Shown here one piece after another: positions 1 through 8,611 of a stretch of DNA of 64,000 nucleotides; the first letter of the stretch is position 1; each line of letters begins with the position of its first letter. The stretch is from JAHEEM01 sp036396795 (GTDB lineage: Bacteria > Pseudomonadota > Gammaproteobacteria > Steroidobacterales > Rariloculaceae), in assembly GCA_036396795.1 (NCBI GenBank), contig DASWKF010000002.1:60623-124622 (forward strand), in the 5' to 3' direction. The position numbers and the translations under genes were made by a program. The notes below the pieces were generated by a model, which saw only the letters and a program-made list of their open reading frames with translations, had not been told where the DNA came from and did no database searches.

Positions 1-604
1 CCCGGGCGCTCTCGAGGCTGCTCGCGCCGCTGCCGAGATCCTCGAGCACCGCGGCAAGCTCCTCGAGATCCTGCGCATGCAGCTCTCCGGTATGGACGTC
101 GAGTACGTTGCCTTGCGTATCGGTGAACACCGTGAACGGCAATGCGAAGAAGTCGATGCCGAAAGCGGCCGCGGCGTCCATCGCGTCGGCCTGACCGATC
201 AGCACCGGGTAGTTGAAGGCCATGCTCTCGACGAACGCTCGTACCGGGTCCGGCCGATCCACGGCGATACCGATGACTTGAATCGCCTGATCCTGCCGTG
301 TTTCTTGAAATTCCTTGAGCAGTGGGATCTCGCGCAGGCAGGGAGGGCACCAGGTCGCCCAGAAATTGATGATCAGAGCCTTGCCCGGCCAGTCGTGAAT
401 CGACTGCATCTCGCCGTTCAAGTTGCTCAAGCTGAAGTCCGGCAGATATTGCGCGGGCTCGGCGGCGTCGCGCGCCGCGGAAGCGGCGGGTTCGCTGATC
501 GCGGGCGCGCTGGTGCCCGGAGTGGAAAGCAACATGCGGTAGGAGACGTAGCCCGCGACCGCCGCGGCGCTCAAGCCGAGCGCGATCAGCCCCGACTGCT
601 TCAT
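1..604 (-). CDS. TlpA/ResA-family thioredoxin-like protein (C-terminus cut by window edge)
   Basis: Reading leftward from an ATG at 604 the frame stays open to the window edge, giving 201 codons. Residues 5-27 form an N-terminal membrane anchor or signal. A linker rich in Ala, Pro and Ser follows, then a thioredoxin fold with the redox motif WCPPC at residues 85-89 (Cys86 and Cys89) inside an FWATWCPPC context typical of TlpA/ResA proteins. Such proteins reduce disulfides of apo-cytochrome c, copper chaperones or other periplasmic targets and receive electrons from DsbD-type transporters. The gene starts 15 bp after the dsbD stop on the same strand, which fits an electron-transfer partnership (inference). 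The target is not identifiable. The stop codon lies outside the window. Confidence 0.88.
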   Translation of the reverse strand, partial: MKQSGLIALGLSAAAVAGYVSYRMLLSTPGTSAPAISEPAASAARDAAEPAQYLPDFSLSNLNGEMQSIHDWPGKALIINFWATWCPPCLREIPLLKEFQETRQDQAIQVIGIAVDRPDPVRAFVESMAFNYPVLIGQADAMDAAAAFGIDFFALPFTVFTDTQGNVLDVHTGELHAQDLEELAAVLEDLGSGASSLESAR

Positions 605-619
605 CGGCGGGCCGCCGCG

Positions 620-2818
620 CTAGAGGGATGCGAAGCGGCGAATGTGTGCCGCGAACTCCTCCGCCGGAACGTAGCCGACCAGCTTGAAGCCTTCGTGCTG
701 CCGGCTCTCTCGGTCGATGAATGCGATCGTCGGCGGACCATAGCTCCCAAAATAGCGCAATAGCTCCTTGTCGTCATCGTCGTTCTCCGTGACGTCGGCT
801 TGCAACAGCACGAAAGGTTCCAGCGCCGCGATGACGTCGGCATCCGTGAACGTATAGTGCTCCATCTCTTTGCAGGAGATGCACCACTCGGCGGTGACGT
901 CCACCATGACCGGGCTGCCTGACGCCAGCGCCGCCGCGAGCTGGCGCTCGAGCCCGGCGACAGTCGTGACGGGCTCGAACTGAAGCGCCGCCGCGGTCGT
1001 CGTCGCCGCCGGCGCGAGCACGCCGCGCGGTATCGGCCGCAACGGGTTGTCGCCGCCCAGGGTCGCGCCGATCAGCATCAAGGCGCCATAGAGGCAGGCG
1101 AGCACACCGAGGCCCTTGCCGAGGCGCCGCGTAGCCGGGGCCTGGGCCGGCAGCGGCTCGAGCGCGCCGAGAAATACGCCGCTCAAGAACACCAGCAGCG
1201 CCCACAATACCAGCGTGACGCTCCCGGGAAGCACACGCTCCATCATCCAGATCGCGAGCGCCAGCATCATCACGCCGAAGCTCGCTTTCACCGTGTTCAT
1301 CCACGGCCCGGCTTTCGGCAGCAGCTTGCCGGCGGATGCACCGACGATCAGCAGCGGCGACCCCATGCCTAAGCTCAGGGCGAACAGGGCGCCGGCGCCC
1401 CGCGCCACGTCGCCGCTCTGACCGATGACCGCGAGCGTCGCCACCAGGGGCGGAGCGACGCAGGTCGTGACGACGAGCGCGGAGACCGCGCCCATGACGG
1501 CGGTGCCGAAATACGAGCCCGCCGACTGACGGTTGGCGACGCTGGTCAGCCGCGTTTGCAGCGCGCTCGGCAGCTGCAGCTCGAAAGCGCCGAACATGGC
1601 GAGCGCCAGCACGACGAATAGCCCGGCGAAGACCGTGATGATCCAGGGCCGCTGGAACATCGCCTGCAACTGCTCGCCCGCCAACGCGGCCAGCGCGCCG
1701 CCGGCCGTGTAGGTCACGGCCATGCCCAGAACGTAAGCTGCCGACAGGCTGAAGCCGCGCAGCGCCGTGACGCTTTGCCCCTGGCCGGCGATCATGCCCG
1801 AGAGTATCGGCACCATCGGCAGCACGCAGGGCGTGAACGCGAGCAGCAGGCCGAGGCCGTAGAACGTTCCGAAGATCAGCCACCAGGAATCGCTGAGCAC
1901 CATCGCCGCCAGCCGGTCCTGCTCGGAGACCGCAAGCGGCGCGACCGTCGAGCTTGCGGCGAACTCGCTGGTCGCAGGGACCGTCAGAGCCATCTCGCGC
2001 TCCATGACGGGATAACAGATGCTTTCGATCTTGCAGCCCTGCGCTACGCCCACGAGCGTCACGTCGATGGCGTCGGGTGCGGCGCGCGAGAACGGCAGCG
2101 AGGCCTCGACGTAGCCGTAGAAGACGCTGACGTCGCCGAAATGCTCGTCGTAGTGAGGCTCGCCGGCGGGGATGCGGGCGCCGCCGAGCTCGATCGATCC
2201 TACGGCGCGGAATGCGAACTTGTCCTCGTAGAGATAGTAGCCGGGTGCGATCGTCCAGCCGACCACGAGCTCGTTCGGGCCCTCGACGCGGGCGTTCATC
2301 ACGAAGGCCTGCTCGGCCGGCAGGATGTCGTCGGGCTCGGTCGCGGCATCGTTGGAGAGCAACAGCCTCAAAGCCGAGGTATCGGCGGCGGGAAGCGCGA
2401 CCGAACGGCTCCAGTCTTGCGGCGGGTAGCACAGGCCGATATCCGCGCAGCCCTGCACCGTGAGCTCGAGCTGGAGCTCGTTGACCTGCGCCGTGCGGCG
2501 GTAGGGAATCAGGATCTCGAGCTGCCGCCGGTAGGTCTCGACGACGCCGAAGAATTCGTCCTCGTGAATCTCGCCGCGAGGATAGATCGGCTCGGAGAGC
2601 ACCACGCCGGGTGTGCCGGTGGAGAACGCGAACCGCTCCCGATAGAGGTAGTAGCCCTCGGGCACGTCGAAGCGCACCGCGATCTCGTCGGCGGACGCTT
2701 CGAGCACGTAGGGGAATGCTTCCTCCGGACGCAGGATTTCCTCGTCCTGCGCCGACGCCGCGAGCGCGCTGCCGAGCGCAGCGAGCAGCAGCATGATGCG
2801 GGCGAGGGTTGCCATCAT
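620..2818 (-). CDS. dsbD: Thiol:disulfide interchange protein DsbD with two N-terminal DsbD-alpha domains
   Basis: This inner-membrane protein moves electrons from cytoplasmic thioredoxin to periplasmic thiol proteins. A signal peptide covers residues 1-23. It is followed by two tandem N-terminal immunoglobulin-like domains, about 25-145 and 165-285. Each has a GYYLY segment and its own Cx5C redox pair (Cys124/Cys130 and Cys262/Cys268), followed by YP. The polytopic centre carries the FTPCVLP and TTCVAPP cysteines, and the C-terminal thioredoxin domain has WCISCK. The length of 732 aa exceeds the roughly 565 aa of E. coli DsbD because of the extra domain. An AGGAG site lies 3 nt before the first ATG and 6 nt before a second ATG at 2815, so the start may be the second. 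cutA ends directly upstream. Confidence 0.95.
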   Translation of the reverse strand: MMATLARIMLLLAALGSALAASAQDEEILRPEEAFPYVLEASADEIAVRFDVPEGYYLYRERFAFSTGTPGVVLSEPIYPRGEIHEDEFFGVVETYRRQLEILIPYRRTAQVNELQLELTVQGCADIGLCYPPQDWSRSVALPAADTSALRLLLSNDAATEPDDILPAEQAFVMNARVEGPNELVVGWTIAPGYYLYEDKFAFRAVGSIELGGARIPAGEPHYDEHFGDVSVFYGYVEASLPFSRAAPDAIDVTLVGVAQGCKIESICYPVMEREMALTVPATSEFAASSTVAPLAVSEQDRLAAMVLSDSWWLIFGTFYGLGLLLAFTPCVLPMVPILSGMIAGQGQSVTALRGFSLSAAYVLGMAVTYTAGGALAALAGEQLQAMFQRPWIITVFAGLFVVLALAMFGAFELQLPSALQTRLTSVANRQSAGSYFGTAVMGAVSALVVTTCVAPPLVATLAVIGQSGDVARGAGALFALSLGMGSPLLIVGASAGKLLPKAGPWMNTVKASFGVMMLALAIWMMERVLPGSVTLVLWALLVFLSGVFLGALEPLPAQAPATRRLGKGLGVLACLYGALMLIGATLGGDNPLRPIPRGVLAPAATTTAAALQFEPVTTVAGLERQLAAALASGSPVMVDVTAEWCISCKEMEHYTFTDADVIAALEPFVLLQADVTENDDDDKELLRYFGSYGPPTIAFIDRESRQHEGFKLVGYVPAEEFAAHIRRFASL

Positions 2819-3148
2819 TTACTCCTGGGACGCCGCGGCGCCGCGCAGCCAATCGAGATACGCCGCCAGGCCTCCGTCCACCCGGACTGCGAGAACCTCG
2901 GGGAGTTCATAGCTCGAGAGCTCACGTATCTTGGCTTGCAGCGCTTCGAGCCGGTCTTCCGTAGTTTTGATCAGCAACAAGACCTCCTCGTTGGTCTGCC
3001 GCGCCCCTCGCCAACGGTAGGTCGAGGTGACGCCGTCGACGCAGTTGACGCAGGCGGCGAGCCGCGCGTCGACGAGCGAGGCCGCCAGGCCGGCGGCTTC
3101 CTCGGTATTGCCGCAAGTCGTCAGCACCAGCATCGCACCCGAGCCCAT
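2819..3148 (-). CDS. cutA: Divalent-cation tolerance protein CutA
   Basis: A small trimeric cytoplasmic protein of the CutA1 family, linked to divalent metal tolerance, though its exact role is still debated. The sequence shows the family pattern: an N-terminal beta strand MLVLTTCGN, the segment RLAACVNCV, a central TYRWRG strand and EVLLLIKTT. I chose the ATG at 3148 (109 aa, the usual CutA size) because GGGAG sits 6 nt upstream. The frame stays open to an ATG at 3220, but that extension looks non-coding. The TAA stop at 2819-2821 directly abuts the dsbD start, so the two genes are probably co-transcribed. The start faces the groES promoter region. Confidence 0.9.
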   Translation of the reverse strand: MGSGAMLVLTTCGNTEEAAGLAASLVDARLAACVNCVDGVTSTYRWRGARQTNEEVLLLIKTTEDRLEALQAKIRELSSYELPEVLAVRVDGGLAAYLDWLRGAAASQE

Positions 3149-3226
3149 TCGCTGCTCCCGCCGTCGATATCGGGCCAAGAATAACGGCGCGCCCATGGTG
3201 CTGTCATGGAAATTGCGCACAAGCTC

Positions 3227-3254
3227 TTGAAATACCGCCGCCCGCCACTATTAT
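3227..3254 (+). promoter_or_regulatory. Predicted groESL promoter
   Basis: TTGAAA (3227-3232) and TATTAT (3249-3254) are separated by 16 bp, a good sigma-70 arrangement about 90 bp upstream of groES. The CTTGAAA around 3226 also resembles a sigma-32 minus-35 box, but I see no convincing CCCCAT-type minus-10 at the right distance. The downstream box touches the first base of the CIRCE element, so a bound repressor would cover the initiation region. Confidence 0.6.
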
Positions 3255-3280
3255 TAGCACTCCTTTTGGTCGAGTGCTAA
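3254..3280. promoter_or_regulatory. CIRCE operator (HrcA repressor binding site)
   Basis: A perfect 9-bp inverted repeat, TTAGCACTC at 3254-3262 and GAGTGCTAA at 3272-3280, is separated by 9 bp. This matches the CIRCE consensus exactly in arms and spacing. CIRCE is the DNA site of the heat-shock repressor HrcA, and its place at the groES promoter is classical. It predicts that hrcA lies elsewhere in this genome and that groESL is derepressed by heat. Confidence 0.95.
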
Positions 3281-3345
3281 CAAGCATAGCGGCTTTTTGG
3301 CTTAATTCTTTTGTAAATCAATAAGTTTAGAAGGGAGATCCCGTA

Positions 3346-3636
3346 ATGAAAATCCGTCCCTTACACGATCGCGTGGTCATTCGCCGCACCGAGGAAGAGC
3401 GGACATCCCCCGGGGGAATCGTGATCCCGGACAGCGCGGCCGAGAAACCCATCAAGGGCGAGGTCGTCGCCGTGGGCAAGGGCAAGCTATTGGACAGCGG
3501 TGAGACTCGGGCCTTGGACCTCAAGGCGGGCGACAAGGTCTTGTTCGGCAAGTATTCCGGCACCGAGGTCAAGGTCGAAGGCGAGGAACTTCTGGTCATG
3601 CGCGAAGACGACGTCATGGCCGTGATCGAAGGCTGA
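3346..3636 (+). CDS. groES: Co-chaperonin GroES
   Basis: The 10-kDa chaperonin lid (96 aa) forms a heptameric ring that caps GroEL. The sequence opens with MKIRPLHDRVVIRR and contains the mobile-loop region rich in Thr, Ser and Gly (TSPGGIVIPD), both diagnostic of GroES. A strong ribosome site (AAGGGAG) precedes the ATG. groEL follows 56 bp downstream on the same strand, and the pair is controlled by the CIRCE operator upstream. Nothing unusual is seen in the protein. Confidence 0.98.
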   Translation: MKIRPLHDRVVIRRTEEERTSPGGIVIPDSAAEKPIKGEVVAVGKGKLLDSGETRALDLKAGDKVLFGKYSGTEVKVEGEELLVMREDDVMAVIEG

Positions 3637-3692
3637 CCTCGAGCCGCCGCCGACATCCGAACTCAAGATTCCAGATTCCCAGGGAGAGCGAA

Positions 3693-5333
3693 ATGCCGAA
3701 AGAAGTGAGATTTGCAGACGACGCGCGCCAGCGGATGCTGAGAGGCGTCAACGTGCTGGCGAACGCCGTCAAGGTAACTTTGGGCCCCAAGGGCCGCAAC
3801 GTCGTGCTCGAGAAGAGCTTCGGCGCGCCGACCGTCACCAAGGACGGCGTGTCGGTAGCCAAGGAGATCGAGCTCGAGGACAAGTTCGAGAACATGGGCG
3901 TGCAGATGGTCAAGGAGGTCGCCTCGCAGACCTCGGACGCCGCCGGCGACGGCACGACCACGGCCACGGTGCTTGCCCAGGCAATTCTGCGCGAGGGCCT
4001 CAAGGCCGTCGCGGCCGGTTTCAATCCGATGGATCTGAAGCGCGGCATAGACAAGGGCTCGATCGCCCTGGTCGCGGAGCTCAAGAACCTCTCGCAACCT
4101 TGTGAGGACGACAAGTCCATCGCCCAGGTCGGCACGATTTCGGCGAACTCCGACGAGGAGATCGGCAACATCATCGCCGAGGCGATGGGCAAGGTCGGCA
4201 AGGAAGGCGTGATCACCGTCGAGGAAGGCTCGGGGCTCGAGAACGAGCTCGAGGTCGTCGAAGGCATGCAGTTCGATCGCGGCTATCTGTCGCCGTACTT
4301 CATCAACGATCAGCAGAGCCAGTCGGTGCAGCTGGATAATCCGTATATCCTCATCCACGACAAGAAGATCTCCAACATTCGGGAGATGCTGCCGTTGCTC
4401 GAGGGGATTGCCAAGTCCGGACGGCCGTTGCTGATCATCGCCGAGGACGTCGAGGGCGAGGCGCTCGCGACGCTCGTGGTCAACAACATTCGCGGCATCG
4501 TCAAGGTCGCGGGCGTCAAGGCGCCGGGCTTCGGCGATCGCCGCAAGGCCATGCTCCAGGACATCGCGATCCTGACCGGCGGCCAGGTCATCTCCGAGGA
4601 AGTCGGCCTGTCGCTCGAGAAGGCGTCGCTCGAGGATCTCGGCGAAGCCAAGAAGATCCAGGTGACGAAGGAGAACACGACGCTCATCGACGGCGCGGGC
4701 CGCGAGTTGGACATCAAGGCGCGGGTCGACCAGATCAACAAGGAAATCGAAGAGTCGACCTCGGATTACGATCGCGAGAAGCTCCAGGAGCGCGTCGCGA
4801 AGCTCGCGGGCGGCGTTGCCGTCGTCAAGGTCGGCGCCGCGACCGAGGTCGAGATGAAGGAGAAGAAAGCGCGTGTCGAGGATGCCTTGCACGCGACTCG
4901 TGCGGCGGTCGAGGAAGGCGTCGTTCCGGGCGGCGGTGTCGCCCTGATCCGGGCGCTGTCGGCCTTGAAGGATCTCAAGGGCGCGAACGACGATCAGAAC
5001 GTCGGCATCAATATCCTGCGGCGGGCCGCCGAGGAACCGCTGCGCCAGATCGTCGCCAACGCGGGTGCCGACCCCGCCGTGGTCCTCAACGAGGTCGTCG
5101 GTGGCAAGGGCAACTACGGCTTCAACGCGGCCACCGGCAAATACGGCGACATGGTCGCGTTCGGCATCATCGATCCGACCAAGGTCACGCGGCTGGCGCT
5201 GCAGAACGCGACCTCCGTCGCCGGTTTGCTGTTGACGACCGAGGCGATGGTTGCCGAGCAGCCTAAGGAGGAGTCGGCGGCCCACGGCCACGGCATGTCC
5301 CCCGACATGGGCGGCATGGGCGGAATGATGTAG
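3693..5333 (+). CDS. groEL: Chaperonin GroEL
   Basis: The 60-kDa chaperonin (546 aa, usual length) forms a double heptameric ring that folds non-native proteins with ATP and GroES. Diagnostic segments are present: KVTLGPKGRNVVLEK near the N-terminus, the ATP-site motif GDGTTTATVLAQ, EGVVPGGGVAL in the equatorial domain and a Gly/Met-rich tail ending GGMGGMM. A GGGAG-type ribosome site precedes the ATG. The gene ends just before a strong rho-independent terminator, so groES-groEL is a closed bicistronic operon. Confidence 0.99.
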   Translation: MPKEVRFADDARQRMLRGVNVLANAVKVTLGPKGRNVVLEKSFGAPTVTKDGVSVAKEIELEDKFENMGVQMVKEVASQTSDAAGDGTTTATVLAQAILREGLKAVAAGFNPMDLKRGIDKGSIALVAELKNLSQPCEDDKSIAQVGTISANSDEEIGNIIAEAMGKVGKEGVITVEEGSGLENELEVVEGMQFDRGYLSPYFINDQQSQSVQLDNPYILIHDKKISNIREMLPLLEGIAKSGRPLLIIAEDVEGEALATLVVNNIRGIVKVAGVKAPGFGDRRKAMLQDIAILTGGQVISEEVGLSLEKASLEDLGEAKKIQVTKENTTLIDGAGRELDIKARVDQINKEIEESTSDYDREKLQERVAKLAGGVAVVKVGAATEVEMKEKKARVEDALHATRAAVEEGVVPGGGVALIRALSALKDLKGANDDQNVGINILRRAAEEPLRQIVANAGADPAVVLNEVVGGKGNYGFNAATGKYGDMVAFGIIDPTKVTRLALQNATSVAGLLLTTEAMVAEQPKEESAAHGHGMSPDMGGMGGMM

Positions 5334-5359
5334 GCCCCGAGTTTCTGCCGAACATTATG

Positions 5360-5386
5360 AGCCCCGCCACGCGCGGGGCTTTTTTT
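5360..5386 (+). terminator. Rho-independent terminator of groESL
   Basis: A perfect 8-bp GC-rich stem (AGCCCCGC at 5360-5367 and GCGGGGCT at 5373-5380) with a 5-nt loop is followed directly by a run of T to 5386. It lies 27 bp after the groEL stop. Confidence 0.93.
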
Positions 5387-5468
5387 GACCTGCGGCGCCT
5401 GCCTGGCGGCGCTGTGCCATTGGAGCTAGAGTTTCCGACTCTGGTCCCGAGAATTCTTCTGGGTGTGA

Positions 5469-8303
5469 ATGTCGGCATGTCCTGAGCTATCTCCGGCCCT
5501 GGCGGATCACTGGCGGGGTCTCGCGCAGCGTTACGCGAAAATCGCCGGCACCGCGCCCGCAATCGACGCCGATATCGCCGAATCGCTGGCGCCCGTGGTC
5601 AGCTGCAGCGAGTTCGTCGCCGCGGTGTTGAGCCGCGATCCGCGGTCGCTGCTCGCGCGGCTCGAGGACCGCGCGCCGCTGTCCGAGGAGCACCTGGCAG
5701 AAAGCCTGGCGCTCGACGGCTGTTGCGACGAGCAGGAGGCCATGGCGCTGCTTCGGCGCGTGCGTCAGCTCGAGATGGCACGAATCGCGTGGCGCGATCT
5801 GGCGGGATGGTCCGATCTCGAGCAGAGCCTGCGCGAGCTGTCGCTGCTGGCCGATTGCGCGATTCGCGCGGCGCTCGACTTCGCCGCCATGATGCTCGAG
5901 CCGCGCCACGGCCGCGTCGTGGATACCGATGGGCGGGCCCTGCCGCTGTTGGTTCTCGGTATGGGAAAGCTCGGCGGCGAGGAGCTCAACTTTTCATCGG
6001 ACATCGATCTGGTTCTCATGTATCCCGACGGCGGCACGGTCGAGGGCCCGTCGCGCATCGATGCCGAGGACTACTTCAGACGGCTGGCGCAGCTCCTGGT
6101 CCGGCTGCTCGATCAGCGCACATCTGACGGCATCGTGTTTCGCGTCGACACGAGGCTGCGACCCTTCGGCGCAAGCGGACCGCTCGTCGTCAGCACCTCG
6201 GCCCTCGAGGCCTATCTGGTCCGTCACGGCCGCGACTGGGAGCGCTATGCCTACATCAAGGCGCGCTTGATCACCGGGCGTGACTACGAGGCGGAGCTGT
6301 TTCGCGAGGTCCTGAGGCCCTTCGTTTATCGGCGCTATCTCGATTTCGGCGTGTTCGACGCGCTGCGGCAAATGAAAGCGTTGATCAGCAAGGAAGTCGC
6401 GCGCCGCGACATGCTGCAGAACATCAAGCTCGGGCCCGGTGGCATCCGCGAGATCGAGTTCATCGTGCAGCTATTCCAGCTCGTGCGCGGCGGCCGCGAA
6501 CCGCGCTTGCAGCAGCGCTCGTTGCTGTCCGCGTTGCCGATCCTCGTCGAGACATCGCAGCTCGGCGCCGACTCGGCCGCCGTGCTGGAGCGCGGCTACC
6601 GCTTCCTGAGGACGCTCGAGAATCGCTTGCAGGCCATCGAGGACCAGCAGACCCACGAGTTGCCCGAGACTGTGTTGAATCGGGAGCGGTTGGCTTATGC
6701 GATGCGCTGCGGCGATTGGAACGAGTTGCTGAAGCAAACCGAGAAGCAACGCGACGCGGTCGAGCGGCTGTTTCGACAGGTCGCGATCAGGAGCGCGGAC
6801 CATGGCGGCGAGCTCGCCGCTTGGGATGCGGCCTGGGAGTCCGGCGACCTCGGCGAGGCGCTCGAGTCTTTACCCTCGAGCGAGCGCGCGGAATTCACCG
6901 ACGCCCTGACCGGGCTGCGGCAGAGCTCGCTTTACGGCCGCATGGACGAGCCGTCGCGGCGTCGCCTGACCGCGGTGCTGTTTCGGATCGCCGCGATCCT
7001 CGGCGAGTCCGCGGACGCGGCGTCGGTCTTGCGGCGCACGCTCCCGGTGCTGCAGGCGATTGGGCGGCGCAGCGCTTATTTGGCACTGCTCAACGAGAAC
7101 CCCGCCGCGCTGGAGCGGCTGCTGGCGCTCGCGCGGCAGAGCGAGTTTCTCGTTCGCCTGGTGTCCGTTCATCCGATGCTGCTGGACGAGCTCCTGGACC
7201 CGCGGGTCTTCGAAACGCCGCCGAGCCGCGACGAGCTCGAACAGGCGCTCGATCAGCATCTGCGTGCCGTCGATCCAACCGACGTCGAAGCGCGCCTGGA
7301 CGGGTTACGGCAGTTTCAACGCACGGCGGTATTTCGCATCGCGGTCGCCGATCGTTTCGGCAGCTTTCCGCTGATGAAGGTCAGCGATCGATTGACCGAT
7401 ATCGCCGAGCTGGTGCTTGACATGTCGCTGGAGATGGCTCGCGCCGAGCTCACCGCCAAGTACGGCCGTCCGATGTGCGGCCAAGGGGACGATCGCCGCG
7501 AAGCGGGTTTTGCGATCGTCGCCTACGGCAAGCTCGGCGGCTACGAGCTCGGCTACGGCTCGGATCTCGACATCGTGTTCCTGCACGACTCGGCCGGACT
7601 GGACCAGGAAACGGACGGTGCGTCGCCGATCGACAACGGCAGGTTCTTCGCCCGTCTCGCCCAACGCTTGATCCACTTGCTGTCGATTCAGACGGGCTCC
7701 GGAAAGCTCTACGAGGTCGACACGCGGCTGCGGCCGAGCGGCAGGTCGGGGATGCTCGTCACGAGCATGGACGCTTTTCGGCGGTATCAACGCGAGCGCG
7801 CCTGGGTTTGGGAGCACCAGGCACTGCTGCGCAGCCGCGCCGTGGTCGGCGACCCGAACGTGCGCGAGGCCTTCGAGGCGGAGCGCCGCGAGATCCTCGT
7901 GAGCTACGTCGATCGCAGCAAGCTCAAGCAGGAGGTAAGACAGATGCGCGAACGGATGCGCGCGGAGCTGTCCGAGAGCAAGGCGCGGGAGTTCGATCTC
8001 AAGCAGGATCCGGGAGGACTGGCGGACATCGAGTTTCTCGTGGATTACTGGGTGTTGGCGAACGCGGCGGAGTATCCGGAGCTCATCGAGTTTCCAGACA
8101 ACATCAGACAGCTCGAAGCCTTGCAGCGCACGGCTCTGGTTCCGGCGGAACACTGTTCGCGGCTGCGGGATACCTATTTGAGGATCAGGGAGCGCCTGCA
8201 CGAGATGGCATTGGCCGGTGCGGGGCGCGTCGTCACCGACGAGGACTTCGCGCAGGATCGCGATTGGGTTCGTGTGTTTTGGGATTCGACTTTCGCGGAC
8301 TAG
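5469..8303 (+). CDS. glnE: Bifunctional glutamine synthetase adenylyltransferase/adenylyl-removing enzyme GlnE
   Basis: GlnE adds AMP to and removes it from glutamine synthetase in response to PII and glutamine, tuning ammonia assimilation. At 944 aa it has the expected two nucleotidyltransferase halves. The N-terminal half has GMGKLGGEELNFSSDIDLV and the C-terminal half has YGKLGGYELGYGSDLDIVF, each with the paired acidic metal ligands (DxD). PII-uridylyltransferase-like helical domains (RQMKALISKEVARR and RQMRERMRAEL regions) lie after each. No clear Shine-Dalgarno is visible before the ATG. The gene begins a plus-strand run leading into LPS core genes. Confidence 0.97.
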   Translation: MSACPELSPALADHWRGLAQRYAKIAGTAPAIDADIAESLAPVVSCSEFVAAVLSRDPRSLLARLEDRAPLSEEHLAESLALDGCCDEQEAMALLRRVRQLEMARIAWRDLAGWSDLEQSLRELSLLADCAIRAALDFAAMMLEPRHGRVVDTDGRALPLLVLGMGKLGGEELNFSSDIDLVLMYPDGGTVEGPSRIDAEDYFRRLAQLLVRLLDQRTSDGIVFRVDTRLRPFGASGPLVVSTSALEAYLVRHGRDWERYAYIKARLITGRDYEAELFREVLRPFVYRRYLDFGVFDALRQMKALISKEVARRDMLQNIKLGPGGIREIEFIVQLFQLVRGGREPRLQQRSLLSALPILVETSQLGADSAAVLERGYRFLRTLENRLQAIEDQQTHELPETVLNRERLAYAMRCGDWNELLKQTEKQRDAVERLFRQVAIRSADHGGELAAWDAAWESGDLGEALESLPSSERAEFTDALTGLRQSSLYGRMDEPSRRRLTAVLFRIAAILGESADAASVLRRTLPVLQAIGRRSAYLALLNENPAALERLLALARQSEFLVRLVSVHPMLLDELLDPRVFETPPSRDELEQALDQHLRAVDPTDVEARLDGLRQFQRTAVFRIAVADRFGSFPLMKVSDRLTDIAELVLDMSLEMARAELTAKYGRPMCGQGDDRREAGFAIVAYGKLGGYELGYGSDLDIVFLHDSAGLDQETDGASPIDNGRFFARLAQRLIHLLSIQTGSGKLYEVDTRLRPSGRSGMLVTSMDAFRRYQRERAWVWEHQALLRSRAVVGDPNVREAFEAERREILVSYVDRSKLKQEVRQMRERMRAELSESKAREFDLKQDPGGLADIEFLVDYWVLANAAEYPELIEFPDNIRQLEALQRTALVPAEHCSRLRDTYLRIRERLHEMALAGAGRVVTDEDFAQDRDWVRVFWDSTFAD

Positions 8304-8361
8304 CAGCCCGCCGTGACGCGGTGCGGGTATAATTGCCGCGTGGCACCCAGGAGAACTGGTC

Positions 8362-8580
8362 TTGCGCGAACGATTAGGCAGAGTGGAGCAGGAGCTCAAG
8401 ACCGCAAACGCGGAGCACCTCTACAAGGTGGATCGAAGCATGCTGCCGCTGCATTGCCCTTTACCGGGCAGTTATCTTTGGAATTCCCATCCGAAGGTCT
8501 ACCTTCCCATCGAGCAGACGGGGGAAGCGAAGTGCCCGTATTGCGGTGCCAACTATGAGTTGGTCGAAAACGCGAGCTGA
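8362..8580 (+). CDS. Zinc-finger (CHCC type) domain protein
   Basis: A 72-aa protein resembling the CHCC zinc-finger family (related to the NDUFS6 zinc domain). Conserved features are HCPLPG, WNSHPKVYLPI and the C-terminal CPYCGANYELV, which together supply Cys and His metal ligands. The start is TTG at 8362, supported by AGGAG at 8349-8353 with 8-nt spacing; no ATG gives a complete domain. Function is unknown in detail; a role in metal binding or small-complex assembly is inferred. It lies between glnE and hldD on the same strand. Confidence 0.85.
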   Translation: MRERLGRVEQELKTANAEHLYKVDRSMLPLHCPLPGSYLWNSHPKVYLPIEQTGEAKCPYCGANYELVENAS

Positions 8581-8611
8581 CGATTCAGTCGTTGCGGGCC
8601 GTTAGATCGAC

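Noticed and set aside
774..2852. 692-codon minus-strand frame overlapping dsbD in another frame
   Set aside because: Very Arg/Ala-rich frame-shifted translation of dsbD.
3226..3250. Sigma-32 promoter for groESL
   Set aside because: CTTGAAA fits a minus-35 box, but no CCCCAT-like minus-10 is at the right distance; the sigma-70 spacing is better.
3663..5291. 542-codon open frame antisense to groEL
   Set aside because: It mirrors groEL exactly, has an Asp/Leu/Arg-rich composition typical of reverse-strand artefacts in GC-rich genes, and shows no domain.
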